This document shows, in pieces, positions 46,425 through 56,103 of a DNA stretch of 64,000 bases (its first letter is position 1; the number at the start of each line of letters is the position of its first letter). The translations under genes and the position numbers were made by a program. Source of the DNA: an uncultured Campylobacterota bacterium (GTDB lineage: Bacteria; Campylobacterota; Campylobacteria; Campylobacterales; Sulfurovaceae); the NCBI GenBank assembly GCA_937141405.1, contig CAKZQQ010000005.1:725342-789341 (forward strand). The letters run 5' to 3'. The notes beneath the pieces are model-generated. The model ran no database searches and was not told where the DNA came from. It was given only the letters and a program-made list of their open reading frames with translations.

Positions 46425-48083
46425 CTACATTTCTCTATATTCTGGACCATCTTCGCCGTAAGGCGTTGTCCATGTTATACCACCGTTTGGCGATTTTATA
46501 TCACACGTTTTACAATGAAGACAATTTTCGGCATGCAATCGTAAAGTTTTGTTGCCTTGCTTATCTATATGCAGCTCATACACCTCAGCCGGACACATAG
46601 CTTCTTCACTTAGACCATACTCTTCTATATTGGATGATTGGAATTGTTCAGGATTGTTTATAACTAAATGAATCGGTTGATGTTCATCGTGCATTGTGCG
46701 TGATTGAAAAACTGTTGTAACTTTATCAAAAGTTAATTTTTTATCAAAATCAAGTTTTCCGGCAAATCTCTCTTTGAAAGGAATACCTCCAAACTCTTTC
46801 ACTTTTTTGGTTTCACTTGCATCGCTGTGTGTATCAGGTGTCAGGAGGCAGAAACCTCTAGTGAGAAGTTGGATACCAAATTTAAGTCCCCCAAGTATCA
46901 TCCCGTTTTGCATAACAGCTCTGAAATTTCTAACCGGATATAACTCTTTTTTAATTCTACTTGCATCAACTAACTCTTTATAGCGAGCTAAGGTCGAAGC
47001 AGATGTATCACCTTTTACCAATGCAAGTGCAGCGGTATCTGCAGCACACATTCCTGAAGTAGCTGCTAGATGAATACCTTTAAGTGCAGGCATAGCAACA
47101 AATCCGGCACTATCTCCAACGATCATAACATTATCATCATAGAGTTTTGGGATTGAATTCCATCCGCCTTCAGGTAAAGTTTTAGCACCTGCTTCAATCA
47201 CAGATCCCCCTTCTAGGAGAGCTCTGATTTTTGGATGCTGTTTCCAAGCTTGCATAGCAGCGTGGATGTTGAAGCTTGGATCTTCATAATCAAGTCCAAC
47301 GACTAAACCTAGTCCGACTCTATTATTTTCCATGCCATAGATAAATCCACCCCCAAACTCTTGACCATCAACCAAAGGATAGCCCATAGTGTGATAAACA
47401 GTTCCGGGCTCGATTCTCCCTTCAGGTACTCTCCAACTCTCTTTGACACCTAGAGAATATATTTGAGGATTAGATGTTGCATCCAAATCAAATTTTGAGA
47501 TTAGCTGTTTAGCTAAACTTCCGCGCGTACCCTCTGCAAGTATTGTAACAGCAGCTTTTACCGATGTGCCTTTTTGGAAATTCTTTTGCGGTTTTCCCTC
47601 ATGATCTACGCCCGTATCTTTTGTTTTAGCACCGACTACCTTCCCATTTTCATAGAGGAGCTCATCTACTGCGAAACCGCTATAAATTTCTACACCTCTA
47701 TTGGTTGCACATGTAGCAAGAAATTTACAGATTTTACCTAGAGATGCAATTTGGTTTCCCATATTATTCATATACGGTGGATGAAAAGGCAGAGTGGTCT
47801 CGCCGTTTTCACTCAATTTAACCGTTTTATCGATCTTAACTTCACAATCAAACGGCACTTCATTAAACTCATCAGGAGTCAGTAGCTCTTTAAAAACATC
47901 TGTTTTAATAACTGCTCCTGAAAGGATATGAGAGCCAATCTCCTCACCTTTTTCAATAAGCATTATATTTTTGCTTACACCTTTTTCTTTCAATTTATCA
48001 GCAAGACGTATTGCTGCCGAGAGACCTGAAGGCCCTCCCCCAATTATCAACACATCAGTCGAAACTGTATCAACACTCTCCAT
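46425..48083 (-). CDS. Electron transfer flavoprotein:ubiquinone oxidoreductase
   Basis: Membrane-associated flavoprotein moving electrons from reduced ETF to the quinone pool (here probably menaquinone). I start at ATG 48083 (AGAGGTGA upstream), 552 residues. FAD-binding DVLIIGGGPSGLSAAIRLAD is at about 10-29, a GD motif MIVGDSAGFVAMPALKG mid-protein, and a C-terminal 4Fe-4S domain with Cys residues in CPAEVYE and CLHCKTCDI. The order ETF-QO, etfBA, mdh on one strand forms an operon with 13 and 19 bp gaps. The 226 bp upstream hold no convincing gene. Confidence 0.92.
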   Translation of the reverse strand: MESVDTVSTDVLIIGGGPSGLSAAIRLADKLKEKGVSKNIMLIEKGEEIGSHILSGAVIKTDVFKELLTPDEFNEVPFDCEVKIDKTVKLSENGETTLPFHPPYMNNMGNQIASLGKICKFLATCATNRGVEIYSGFAVDELLYENGKVVGAKTKDTGVDHEGKPQKNFQKGTSVKAAVTILAEGTRGSLAKQLISKFDLDATSNPQIYSLGVKESWRVPEGRIEPGTVYHTMGYPLVDGQEFGGGFIYGMENNRVGLGLVVGLDYEDPSFNIHAAMQAWKQHPKIRALLEGGSVIEAGAKTLPEGGWNSIPKLYDDNVMIVGDSAGFVAMPALKGIHLAATSGMCAADTAALALVKGDTSASTLARYKELVDASRIKKELYPVRNFRAVMQNGMILGGLKFGIQLLTRGFCLLTPDTHSDASETKKVKEFGGIPFKERFAGKLDFDKKLTFDKVTTVFQSRTMHDEHQPIHLVINNPEQFQSSNIEEYGLSEEAMCPAEVYELHIDKQGNKTLRLHAENCLHCKTCDIKSPNGGITWTTPYGEDGPEYREM

Positions 48084-48309
48084 ACTCACCTCTTTGCTAG
48101 TTAGATTTTTTATTGAAATTCTATTATACTTAAAAACATAAAAATTATTCAATGATATAATATAATTTGCTCGTTTCAGAAAGAGCAAAGTTACTATTTA
48201 TCACATATTTTGAAAATCTATACAAAAATATTGATGCTAATCTTTCGTATCATTTTTTAAATAAGATAAAAGAGATAATCACTTCATATCTTGACTCAAA
48301 TCTATCCAT

Positions 48310-50391
48310 CTATTTTGCCGGGCTCATCTCTGCTTTTTTCATATTTTTCATCTGCAAAAGATAGATAGACGCATAGAGGATAAATCCTATAATATATGAT
48401 ATGTATTCGCTTCCAAGATGGAGCCACTGAGCGACCATATTTGGTACCAACATAGCAATAGTGACCATAAGAAGCAAGACCCTTTCTATGCTTGTTGTTC
48501 GGACTCTAACCCAACCTTGCACAGCTGAAGAAAAGGCAAACATTCCCAAAACTGCAGTAGTAAAAATAAGCGCTATCTCCAACGGATTTGTAACCCACTG
48601 CCATGTTGAGGGATCTTTTATCGTTGCCGCATCAACACTCTTTATGAGTAGTAATTTATTGTTAAAGAAAAATGCAAACGGCAAAATCGCTGTTCTGATA
48701 TCATAGGTAAACCCTTGCAGACCTGTTTTTATAGGGTCGCTCCTTGCTATACCGGCTGCAGCATAGGCAGCCATACCGACAGGAGGTGTATCATCTGCGA
48801 GTATCCCAAAATAGAAGACAAACATATGAGCTGCAATAGCCGGGATAATATAGCCTAAACTGCCTGCTGAAGTCATAATAATCGGTGCGGTTAAAGATGC
48901 CATAACAATATAGTTAGCTGTTGTAGGAAGCCCCATCCCCAAAACAAGTGACACGACCGCAGTTAGAAGAAGGATAGCGATGATATACCCACCTGAAAGT
49001 TGCTGAATAACATCAGCAAGTGTTAACCCTATCCCCGTAAGGGTAACTGAGCCAACAACAATGCCGGCAACGGCAGTAGCGATAGCGATGGGAACCATAT
49101 TTTTAGCGCCCGCAACCATGCCCTCACCTATATTATAAAACCCAATCAAAAAGTCATTTTTACTTACTTTTTTCTCTCTTATCCAAGCTTTTATAGGATG
49201 CTGTGTGACCATGATAAGCATCATAAATGCTATCGCATTAAATGCAGCAGATTGAGGAGACTGTCTTAGGACGATAAGTGTATAGATCAAAAAGAATATC
49301 GGTATGATATAGTGCATACCACCTTTAAAGATAGTAAATGCCTTTTGCATTTTTGAGACATCCTCACCTTTGATGCCCAGCTTTTTTGCCTCAAGGTGAA
49401 CGATATAAAAGAGAGCAAAATAGCTAGCAAAAGCAGGAATAGCCGCTGCCATGATGACCTCTGTGTAAGCAAGCCCTAAAAACTCAGCGATTATAAATGC
49501 TGCTGCTCCCATAATAGGGGGCATAAGCTGTCCATTGGTCGAGGCCGCTACCTCTACAGAAGCAGCTTTATAAGCAGGAAATCCAAGTTTTTTCATAAGC
49601 GGGATAGTAAAAGTTCCTGTTGTAACCGTATTGGCAATCGAACTTCCGGAGATGATCCCCATCATACCCGATGCAGCAACTGATGCTTTTGCAGGTCCAC
49701 CGTCATATTTACCCAAAAGCGCATAAGCAAGATCGATAAAATACTTCCCGGCACCCGCCTTATCTAAAAGAGATCCAAAGAGAACGAATAGAAAGACATA
49801 ACTCGCACTCACACCAAGCGGCACGCCAAAGACTCCCTCTGTTGTCAAAAACATTTGACCGACTATCTTGCTGATACTAGCGCCCTTGTGAGCGATGATA
49901 TCAGGCATTGATTGCCCAAAATGATCATAGAGTAAAAAGAGTATAGCAATGATAGGCAGAGCAATCCCCAAAGTTCTTCTAACAGCTTTGAGTAAAAAGA
50001 TGATGCCTAAAATTCCTACAACAACATCCATCTGAGTCCAAGCACCATTTCGAGCATTGAGCTGATTGTAAAATAGATAGATATAGAGTGCAGTAGAAAC
50101 AGCAGCTGCACCAATGAAAAAATTATACCAAGGGATAGTTCTCATCGTCAAAGGAGTGCGAAACATAGGGTACATCATAAAAGCTAATGCCAATGCGAAA
50201 GAGAGGTGTGCTGATCTCACAAAGACACTATTTGTAGGAACCACGACAACATAGAGCTGATACAAAGACCATAAAAATGCAATGACCACAATAAACAAAT
50301 AGCCCCATGAATCTCTTGGAAGTTTCCGTTGCCCCTCTAGCTTCTCAACTAAAGCCTCTTCTTTTGCTTTAGATTCTCTCTCTTCTTGCAT
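48310..50391 (-). CDS. TRAP transporter permease, fused 4TM/12TM (DctQM)
   Basis: 693-residue inner-membrane protein of about 16 helices. An N-terminal charged tail, a small-subunit-like part (about 20-170) and a large DctM-like part with VPLGVSASYVFLFVLFGSLL, GISGSSIANTVTTGTF and GMGLPTTANYIV, hallmarks of TRAP large subunits. The fused form is typical of the TAXI subgroup, and the TAXI binding protein is encoded 10 bp upstream. It imports an unknown solute (often dicarboxylates or amino acids) using an ion gradient. Confidence 0.92.
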   Translation of the reverse strand: MQEERESKAKEEALVEKLEGQRKLPRDSWGYLFIVVIAFLWSLYQLYVVVVPTNSVFVRSAHLSFALALAFMMYPMFRTPLTMRTIPWYNFFIGAAAVSTALYIYLFYNQLNARNGAWTQMDVVVGILGIIFLLKAVRRTLGIALPIIAILFLLYDHFGQSMPDIIAHKGASISKIVGQMFLTTEGVFGVPLGVSASYVFLFVLFGSLLDKAGAGKYFIDLAYALLGKYDGGPAKASVAASGMMGIISGSSIANTVTTGTFTIPLMKKLGFPAYKAASVEVAASTNGQLMPPIMGAAAFIIAEFLGLAYTEVIMAAAIPAFASYFALFYIVHLEAKKLGIKGEDVSKMQKAFTIFKGGMHYIIPIFFLIYTLIVLRQSPQSAAFNAIAFMMLIMVTQHPIKAWIREKKVSKNDFLIGFYNIGEGMVAGAKNMVPIAIATAVAGIVVGSVTLTGIGLTLADVIQQLSGGYIIAILLLTAVVSLVLGMGLPTTANYIVMASLTAPIIMTSAGSLGYIIPAIAAHMFVFYFGILADDTPPVGMAAYAAAGIARSDPIKTGLQGFTYDIRTAILPFAFFFNNKLLLIKSVDAATIKDPSTWQWVTNPLEIALIFTTAVLGMFAFSSAVQGWVRVRTTSIERVLLLMVTIAMLVPNMVAQWLHLGSEYISYIIGFILYASIYLLQMKNMKKAEMSPAK

Positions 50392-50401
50392 GGTCTTATA
50401 T

Positions 50402-51370
50402 CTACTTTTTGTCTACTATCAAGCCTGCTTCTTTAAATGCTCTCAGAGCTCCGGGATGTTGAGGGATAGAGAGCCCCCCAAGGAGTGATTCTTTTGTGAT
50501 GCTTTTATATGCAGGGTGTATCTCTTTAAATGCTTCAAAATTATCTAGTATCGTTTTTGTTATATTGTAGATAATTGTCTCATCTATATCTTGACTTGAA
50601 ACAAGCACTGCTTTGACACCGATACTTTTTGTATCATGCTGCACACCTTTATAAAACTCCTTTGAGATAATCCCGGGAGCATAATAGGGATGTGCCGCAA
50701 TAATCGCATCCACTTCAGGACCTTCGATATTTACAAGATCGATAGCTACAGAATTCGCTGCATCTTTGATATTTGCTGTTGGGTGACCAACCATAAAAAA
50801 ATAGCCGTCAACCTTATTATCTTGAAGCGTGGTTGGGGCTTCTGATGATTTAAGCTCATTGACAAGAGCAAGGTCATCATATTTGATGCCATACGCTTGC
50901 AAAACAAGATCACTAGACATCCTTGTGCCTGAACCCGGAACATCAACATTGATCTTTTTATCTTTAAGATCGGCTATGCTTTTAATATTTGCATCTTTCT
51001 TGACAACAAGAGCCAAAAGCTCCGGATAGATAGCGATAACCGAGCGTAAAGACTTTATCGGCTTACCTTCAAAAACACCCTCTCCGTTGTAAGCTTGATA
51101 TGCCGTATCACTTTGTGCGATACCAAGATCGAGTTCATGATTATTTATCATATTGACATTATAGACCGAGCCACCCGTTGACTCTACATTACACTGGATA
51201 CCAAGCTTATCTTTCCTTGCATTCACCATACGGCAGATCGCTCCACCGGTAGGATAGTAAGTTCCTGTAACCGCAGCTGTACCGATCGAGACAAAATCTA
51301 ATGCAAAAAGTGGGGAGAAAAACAGAGAAACAGCCACCCCTCTTGCTAAAAATGATAAAAATATCTTCAT
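50402..51370 (-). CDS. TAXI-family TRAP transporter solute-binding protein
   Basis: 322-residue periplasmic binding protein. Signal peptide at 1-23 (ending FALD), then the TAXI signature SIGTAAVTGTYYPTGGAICR at about 28-47 and VNVDVPGSGTRMS further on. Partner of the fused TRAP permease downstream. RBS AAGGAG and a TTTGGA-17-TATAAT promoter precede it. Ligand unknown; the adjacent ETF/mdh operon would be compatible with an organic-acid substrate, but this is inference only. Confidence 0.92.
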   Translation of the reverse strand: MKIFLSFLARGVAVSLFFSPLFALDFVSIGTAAVTGTYYPTGGAICRMVNARKDKLGIQCNVESTGGSVYNVNMINNHELDLGIAQSDTAYQAYNGEGVFEGKPIKSLRSVIAIYPELLALVVKKDANIKSIADLKDKKINVDVPGSGTRMSSDLVLQAYGIKYDDLALVNELKSSEAPTTLQDNKVDGYFFMVGHPTANIKDAANSVAIDLVNIEGPEVDAIIAAHPYYAPGIISKEFYKGVQHDTKSIGVKAVLVSSQDIDETIIYNITKTILDNFEAFKEIHPAYKSITKESLLGGLSIPQHPGALRAFKEAGLIVDKK

Positions 51371-51390
51371 AAAATCTCCTTTGGAATACC

Positions 51391-51419
51391 ATTATAGTTT
51401 AAAAATATAAAAGTCCAAA
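51391..51419 (-). promoter_or_regulatory. Promoter of the TRAP-TAXI operon
   Basis: Minus strand TTTGGA (51414-51419), 17-bp spacer, TATAAT (51391-51396), 20 bp before the ATG. Confidence 0.5.
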
Positions 51420-51440
51420 ATGAAGTCTATCAAAGGTAAT

Positions 51441-52634
51441 TTACTCTTCAATTTTGGGCATTTTCTCCACATAAAGTGACGTTGAAGGAAACGCAAAAGA
51501 AGCACCATTCTCTTCTACTATCTTCATAATCTTTATATGCACATCTTCTCGAATCTCAAGATGCCTTTTCCAGTTTGCAGTGGCTGTATACGTATAGACA
51601 AAGATATTTAACGAGCTTGCTCCAAACGATTCAAAATTGACCAAGAGCGTATCATCTTGAGATATATCCTCATGCGCCTCTAACATCGCTCTAATCTCAT
51701 TTACAATTGTAATGACTTGATCTTTTGTTGTATCATAAGTAAGCCCTATGTTGATTTTGATGCGTCTGATGCCTCTTCTTGAAAAATTATATACAGGGCT
51801 ATTTGCCACAAGCTGATTTGGCACTACGATTAAAGATTTGTCAAATGCCCTAATTTTGGTCGTACGCATACCGATATCTTCTACTATTCCCTCATTTCCG
51901 GCAACACTAATCCACTCTCCGATACGTATCGATTTATCTGCAAGGAGTGAAAATGAACCGAAAAGATTGGATGCCGCATCTTTTGCAGCAAGTGCAAATG
52001 CCAAACCGCCAAGTCCAAGCGAAGCAACGAGTGCGGTAACATTTACACCCCATACTTGTAGCATAGCACCTAACCCCAAAGCACCTATAAGTATCTTGAT
52101 TATTGTGAGTACAAAGTTACTTATCTCTTTAGAGAGATCGTGATTAAACTTGCTCATTGTAGTGCTCATGATTCCTTTGAGTGCTTCACTTAAAGCGATA
52201 ATTGCCCAAAAAATATTGAAGATTAGAAGTGTATTTGAGATATTTTTAACGATCAAATTATCTTGCGTAACAAGGGCCAAAGCGATATGCAATCCGACCA
52301 AAACGAATGCCAAGCCTACCGGACCTTTAAGAGCCGATACAATCCTATCATCATAATAGTTCTTTGTTCGTTTTGCTAAACTTTGCAAAAATGTTGCGAT
52401 AGTAAAGACAAATACTTTTCTAAGAAAAAAGAAAAATAACAAAACTAAGACTGCCAATATGAGATTGCCCACCGTCGTTCCTAGAAAACTTGTTTGTAAA
52501 AAAGGTATCTTCTCGTAGATTGGGTGCAATAATGAGTTTATTTTAGAAGCATCAATGCTCTTATCTATACTATCAACAAGGTCAAGACCCATGCTGACAT
52601 TATCATCCGATAAAATAGTTGTAGATTTTGACAT
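51441..52634 (-). CDS. Small-conductance mechanosensitive channel (MscS family)
   Basis: Releases solutes upon hypo-osmotic shock. 397 residues from ATG 52634 (AAGGAAAGAAG upstream; the longer frame to 52679 lacks an RBS). Soluble N-terminus, about five helices, the pore helix GLGGLAFALAAKDAASNLFG (MscS signature) and then the beta domain with VPNQLVANSPVYNFSRR. Divergent from the DUF3108 gene across about 80 bp. Confidence 0.9.
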   Translation of the reverse strand: MSKSTTILSDDNVSMGLDLVDSIDKSIDASKINSLLHPIYEKIPFLQTSFLGTTVGNLILAVLVLLFFFFLRKVFVFTIATFLQSLAKRTKNYYDDRIVSALKGPVGLAFVLVGLHIALALVTQDNLIVKNISNTLLIFNIFWAIIALSEALKGIMSTTMSKFNHDLSKEISNFVLTIIKILIGALGLGAMLQVWGVNVTALVASLGLGGLAFALAAKDAASNLFGSFSLLADKSIRIGEWISVAGNEGIVEDIGMRTTKIRAFDKSLIVVPNQLVANSPVYNFSRRGIRRIKINIGLTYDTTKDQVITIVNEIRAMLEAHEDISQDDTLLVNFESFGASSLNIFVYTYTATANWKRHLEIREDVHIKIMKIVEENGASFAFPSTSLYVEKMPKIEE

Positions 52635-52717
52635 CTTCTTTCCTTGGTTTAAAGCTATGTTCACATTTAATTCACTCAATTATAGTACAATAGATTTAAA
52701 CAAAAATGGAGATTACG

Positions 52718-53464
52718 TTGAGAAAAGGCTTTATACTTTTTATATTTTACACACTTATAGGTTTTGGGTTTTTAGATGCGAAAACTATTGAAGCACAATA
52801 TAAAGTCTCATTTGGCATCATGGGTCAGCTTGGCATAGCTGATGCAAAAATCATAACTGATAACAATAGATACACCATAGAGATAGGAGCTAAAGCTACA
52901 GGTTTAGCAAAGCTTCTAAGTAGTGGCAGAGAAGAGAAACATATCTCAAAAGGGTATATAAAAAACGGTAGATTTATAAGTGAAAGCTACCATGTTATCA
53001 AAAGTTTTGGAAACAGATATATCGAAAAGATTTACACCATAGACCATAAAAAGAGAAAAGTAACCAAGCGGTACATAAAGAAGAAAAACGGAAAAATTAC
53101 AGAAGATCAAAAGAGCACACTCGATTTTTATGCCGAAAATGATCTTTTGAGTCTCTATTTTAATCTTGAAAACCTCATCAAAGATAAAACGCTTGCAAAA
53201 AAATACCAATTTAAAACCGTAGGCGCAGAGAAACAAAAGGGACAAATAACCGTAATCGTGCCTGCAAAAAAAGAGTTGCCAAGATATAAAAAGATGCTCC
53301 TTGATGGCGATTATTGGTATATCAGCGCTATTGTCCATCAAAAGATATTTGCCAGCAAACAAGGCGAACTCCTTATAGCGCTTGACGATGGGGGGATGGC
53401 ACAAAAAGCAGTACTCAAAGACCTTATCCTTTTTGGTGATCTTAGAGGTGAGCGTATCAAATAA
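52718..53464 (+). CDS. DUF3108 family exported protein
   Basis: 248 residues from TTG 52718, chosen because GGAG lies 6 bp upstream and the product then starts MRKGFILFIFYTLIGFGFLD, a clean signal peptide; an ATG at 52706 would add four residues and overlap that RBS. DUF3108 proteins are predicted periplasmic lipocalin-like beta proteins of unknown function. Segments AQYKVSFGIMGQLG and VGAEKQKGQITVIVPAKK fit. Followed by a stem-loop, so monocistronic. Confidence 0.8.
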   Translation: MRKGFILFIFYTLIGFGFLDAKTIEAQYKVSFGIMGQLGIADAKIITDNNRYTIEIGAKATGLAKLLSSGREEKHISKGYIKNGRFISESYHVIKSFGNRYIEKIYTIDHKKRKVTKRYIKKKNGKITEDQKSTLDFYAENDLLSLYFNLENLIKDKTLAKKYQFKTVGAEKQKGQITVIVPAKKELPRYKKMLLDGDYWYISAIVHQKIFASKQGELLIALDDGGMAQKAVLKDLILFGDLRGERIK

Positions 53465-53489
53465 AACTCATTGATAAATGAGTTAGTTT
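53465..53489 (+). terminator. Stem-loop after the DUF3108 gene
   Basis: AACTCATT / AATGAGTT, a perfect 8-bp stem with loop GATA, starting at the stop codon's end and followed by AGTTT. Confidence 0.55.
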
Positions 53490-53520
53490 ATGATAAGCTT
53501 CTAAAAATTTGGAGGGCTGT

Positions 53521-54432
53521 TTGAAAAAAAAGATAGAAAATATAGACAGGGGTGTTCTTTTGATGCTCTTGGCGTCATTTTTTTTTGCTATCATGGGAGG
53601 CTTTGTCAAGCTTCTTGTGGCAACACTTCCCTCGCTTGAAGTCACTTTTTTTCGTAATATTTTTGGTGTCGTCGTCATACTCTTTACACTTTGGAAGATG
53701 CCCTTAAACCAGATTGGCGGGAAACCTTGGCTCTTGATATTTAGAGGTGCAATCGGCTTCATCTCACTGCTATGCTATTTTTATGTGATGGCATATATTC
53801 CTCTTGGTGTTGCGGCAACATACAACAAAACATCCCCTATCTTCGTAGCACTCTTTGCCTATCTCTTTTTAAATGAGAAGCTTCCAAAGAGTGCTATCAT
53901 CGCAGTTGGTTTGGGGTTTGGCGGCATCTTGCTTGTCGCTCAACCGGAAGGTTTTAGTTTTAGCAAATATGACATATTGGGGATTCTCTCAGGCATCGGC
54001 GCAGCACTTGCTTACACTTCCATACGAGAGCTGAAACGATACTACGACACAAGGGCTATCGTGCTCTCATTTATGGGGATAGGCTCTCTTGGTCCTATCA
54101 TTCTTATGGTAATTGCGCCTTTTTATGCGCCAAAAGAGCTCGATTTTCTCTTGGCACCTTTTGTGATGCCTCAAGGTTTACAGTGGCTCTACATCGTAGG
54201 CGTAGGCATCTTTGCAACCATCTCACAACTCTTGATGACAAAGGCATACTCTTTAACAAAAGCAGGTATTGTGGGAGCTATTTCATATAGCGCTATATTT
54301 TTTGCTACAATTGTAGGGATACTCCTAGGAGACCTTATGCCTGATATTTGGACATTTTTAGGTATAATTCTCATAGTAATAGCGGGGGTACTCGTAAGCA
54401 AAAAAGAAAAACCTGAAAAAGGAAATATATGA
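53521..54432 (+). CDS. EamA/DMT-family transporter
   Basis: 303 residues from TTG 53521 (GGAGGG 5 bp upstream; a TTG at 53509 overlaps that site and is less likely). Ten helices in two EamA repeats: [13 protein letters not shown] in the first and [19 protein letters not shown] in the second, ending in a Lys/Glu tail. Exports metabolites in general, but the substrate is unknown. The stop overlaps the kdsA start by ATGA, so it leads the kdsA-ribH-nusB-mqnC operon. Confidence 0.88.
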   Translation: MKKKIENIDRGVLLMLLASFFFAIMGGFVKLLVATLPSLEVTFFRNIFGVVVILFTLWKMPLNQIGGKPWLLIFRGAIGFISLLCYFYVMAYIPLGVAATYNKTSPIFVALFAYLFLNEKLPKSAIIAVGLGFGGILLVAQPEGFSFSKYDILGILSGIGAALAYTSIRELKRYYDTRAIVLSFMGIGSLGPIILMVIAPFYAPKELDFLLAPFVMPQGLQWLYIVGVGIFATISQLLMTKAYSLTKAGIVGAISYSAIFFATIVGILLGDLMPDIWTFLGIILIVIAGVLVSKKEKPEKGNI

Positions 54433-55229
54433 TTCTCATAGCCGGACCTTGTGTTTTGGAGAGTAAAGAGACTGTCTTTAGAATAGCGGATGCACTCTCA
54501 AAATACAATGATGATTGCACAAAAGATTTCTATTTTAAAGCAAGTTTTGACAAAGCAAATCGAACAAGTATCGAAAGCTTTAGAGGTCCCGGGATTGATG
54601 AGGGGTTGCGACTACTTCAAGATGTCAAAAAAGAGTTTGGTTATAAGATACTCACCGATGTGCATGATGCATCACAGCCCGAAATTGCTGCTGAAGTCGT
54701 TGATGTTTTACAAATACCCGCCTTTTTATGCCGTCAAACCGACCTCCTTGTCGCAGCTGCGAAAACAGCATGCATTGTCAATGTAAAAAAAGGACAATTT
54801 TTAGCCCCGCAAGCGATGGAACACTCAGTAACTAAAGTGTTAAAAACAAGAGGTTTTCAAGGTACGGCAAATTACGACGATGCCAAAAAATACGGCGTAT
54901 GGCTGACCGAGAGAGGGAGCACTTTTGGTTATGGCAACCTCGTTGTCGATATGCGAGGGTTAAAAATTATGCGAGATTTTGCACCCGTCGTTTTTGATGC
55001 AACCCACTCTGTGCAGATGCCGGCAAGTGGTAGCGCAAGTAGTGGCGGTGATAGCTCATTTGTACCTTATCTGAGTCGTGGGGCAGCTGCTGTTGGCGTT
55101 GATGGCTTTTTCTTTGAGACCCATTTTGATCCAAAAATGGCACTGAGTGACGGTCCAAATATGATTGAGCTGAGCAAACTAGATACGCTTATCGAGCAGA
55201 TAGATGCCATTAGAGAAATTGTAGAATAA
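54429..55229 (+). CDS. kdsA: 3-deoxy-8-phosphooctulonate (KDO-8-P) synthase
   Basis: Condenses phosphoenolpyruvate and arabinose-5-P in KDO synthesis for LPS inner core. 266 residues. Signatures: IAGPCVLES at 3-11, [14 protein letters not shown]-equivalent SFRGPG, and [24 protein letters not shown]. Cys in AGPC position suggests the metal-dependent class, as common in Campylobacterota. Translationally coupled to the EamA gene upstream. Confidence 0.95.
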   Translation: MILIAGPCVLESKETVFRIADALSKYNDDCTKDFYFKASFDKANRTSIESFRGPGIDEGLRLLQDVKKEFGYKILTDVHDASQPEIAAEVVDVLQIPAFLCRQTDLLVAAAKTACIVNVKKGQFLAPQAMEHSVTKVLKTRGFQGTANYDDAKKYGVWLTERGSTFGYGNLVVDMRGLKIMRDFAPVVFDATHSVQMPASGSASSGGDSSFVPYLSRGAAAVGVDGFFFETHFDPKMALSDGPNMIELSKLDTLIEQIDAIREIVE

Positions 55230-55243
55230 AAAAGGAGAAAAAT

Positions 55244-55711
55244 ATGAAAACAATAGAAGGAAAATTACAAGTTGACAACTCAAAAAAGGTAGCCGTAATC
55301 AGTGCGCGTTTTAACAACTTTATCACAGAACATCTAGTAGATGGTGCTAAAGATGCTTACTCAAGACATGGAGGTGATGCAGATAAGCTTGATCTTATCA
55401 TCGTTCCCGGAGCTTTTGAGATACCTTTTGCGCTTGATAAAGCACTCAGTAGCGGCAAATATGATGCCGTATGCTGCTTAGGTGCTGTTATCCGAGGGGC
55501 AACACCGCATTTTGATTATGTCTCAGCAGAAACCACAAAAGGGATTGCAAGCGTAACACTCAAACATGCAAAACCGGTCACTTTTGGTGTGCTAACCGTT
55601 GATACCATAGAGCAAGCGATTGAACGGGCCGGTACAAAAGCCGGCAATAAGGGTGCTGAAGCTATGGCGGGTCTTATTGAGATGATAAATCTTTACAATG
55701 AAATAGCATAA
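55244..55711 (+). CDS. ribH: 6,7-dimethyl-8-ribityllumazine synthase
   Basis: Penultimate step of riboflavin synthesis. 155 residues, forming icosahedral or pentameric shells in the family. Motifs: ARFNNFITE near 21, VPGAFEIP, and the catalytic His in [16 protein letters not shown] (around residue 90). RBS AAAGGAGAAAA. The stop overlaps the nusB start (TAATG). The ribH-nusB pair is conserved across many bacteria. Confidence 0.96.
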   Translation: MKTIEGKLQVDNSKKVAVISARFNNFITEHLVDGAKDAYSRHGGDADKLDLIIVPGAFEIPFALDKALSSGKYDAVCCLGAVIRGATPHFDYVSAETTKGIASVTLKHAKPVTFGVLTVDTIEQAIERAGTKAGNKGAEAMAGLIEMINLYNEIA

Positions 55712-56103
55712 TGGCAACCAGACACCAAGCAAGAAATGCTGTCGTAGGACTTCTCTACGCTTATGATCTTGGCAATGAAACGATAGCTGATTTTTTTGAT
55801 GAGATGCTAGAAGAGCAAAAGATTAGAAATAAACAGAGGGATTTCTCAAGAGAACTCTTTTTAGGCACTATCGAAAATCTTGAAAAGCTAGATGCTGAGA
55901 TAGTAAAGCATCTAGATGGATGGGACTATATGTCGATTGGCAAGGTTGAAAAAGCAATCATGCGTCTAGGTGCTTTTGAGATACTTATCGCCGAGATCGA
56001 TAGAGCTATCATTATCAATGAAGCAGTCGAACTTGCAAAAGATCTTGCCGATGAAAAATCTCCCTCTTTCATAAATGGGGTGCTTGACTCTATAGGAAAA
56101 TAG
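55711..56103 (+). CDS. nusB: Transcription antitermination factor NusB
   Basis: All-helical RNA-binding protein that, with S10 (NusE), promotes antitermination on rRNA operons. 130 residues: starts ATRHQARNAVVGLLYAYDLG and ends with the family C-terminal EAVELAKDLADEKSPSFING. Coupled to ribH and directly followed by mqnC. Confidence 0.95.
   Translation: MATRHQARNAVVGLLYAYDLGNETIADFFDEMLEEQKIRNKQRDFSRELFLGTIENLEKLDAEIVKHLDGWDYMSIGKVEKAIMRLGAFEILIAEIDRAIIINEAVELAKDLADEKSPSFINGVLDSIGK

Noticed and set aside
48167..48364. 65-codon plus-strand ORF between the ETF-QO and TRAP genes
   Set aside because: No RBS before its TTG, and its end is antisense to the TRAP permease C-terminus. It could fill part of a 226-bp gap, but support is too weak.
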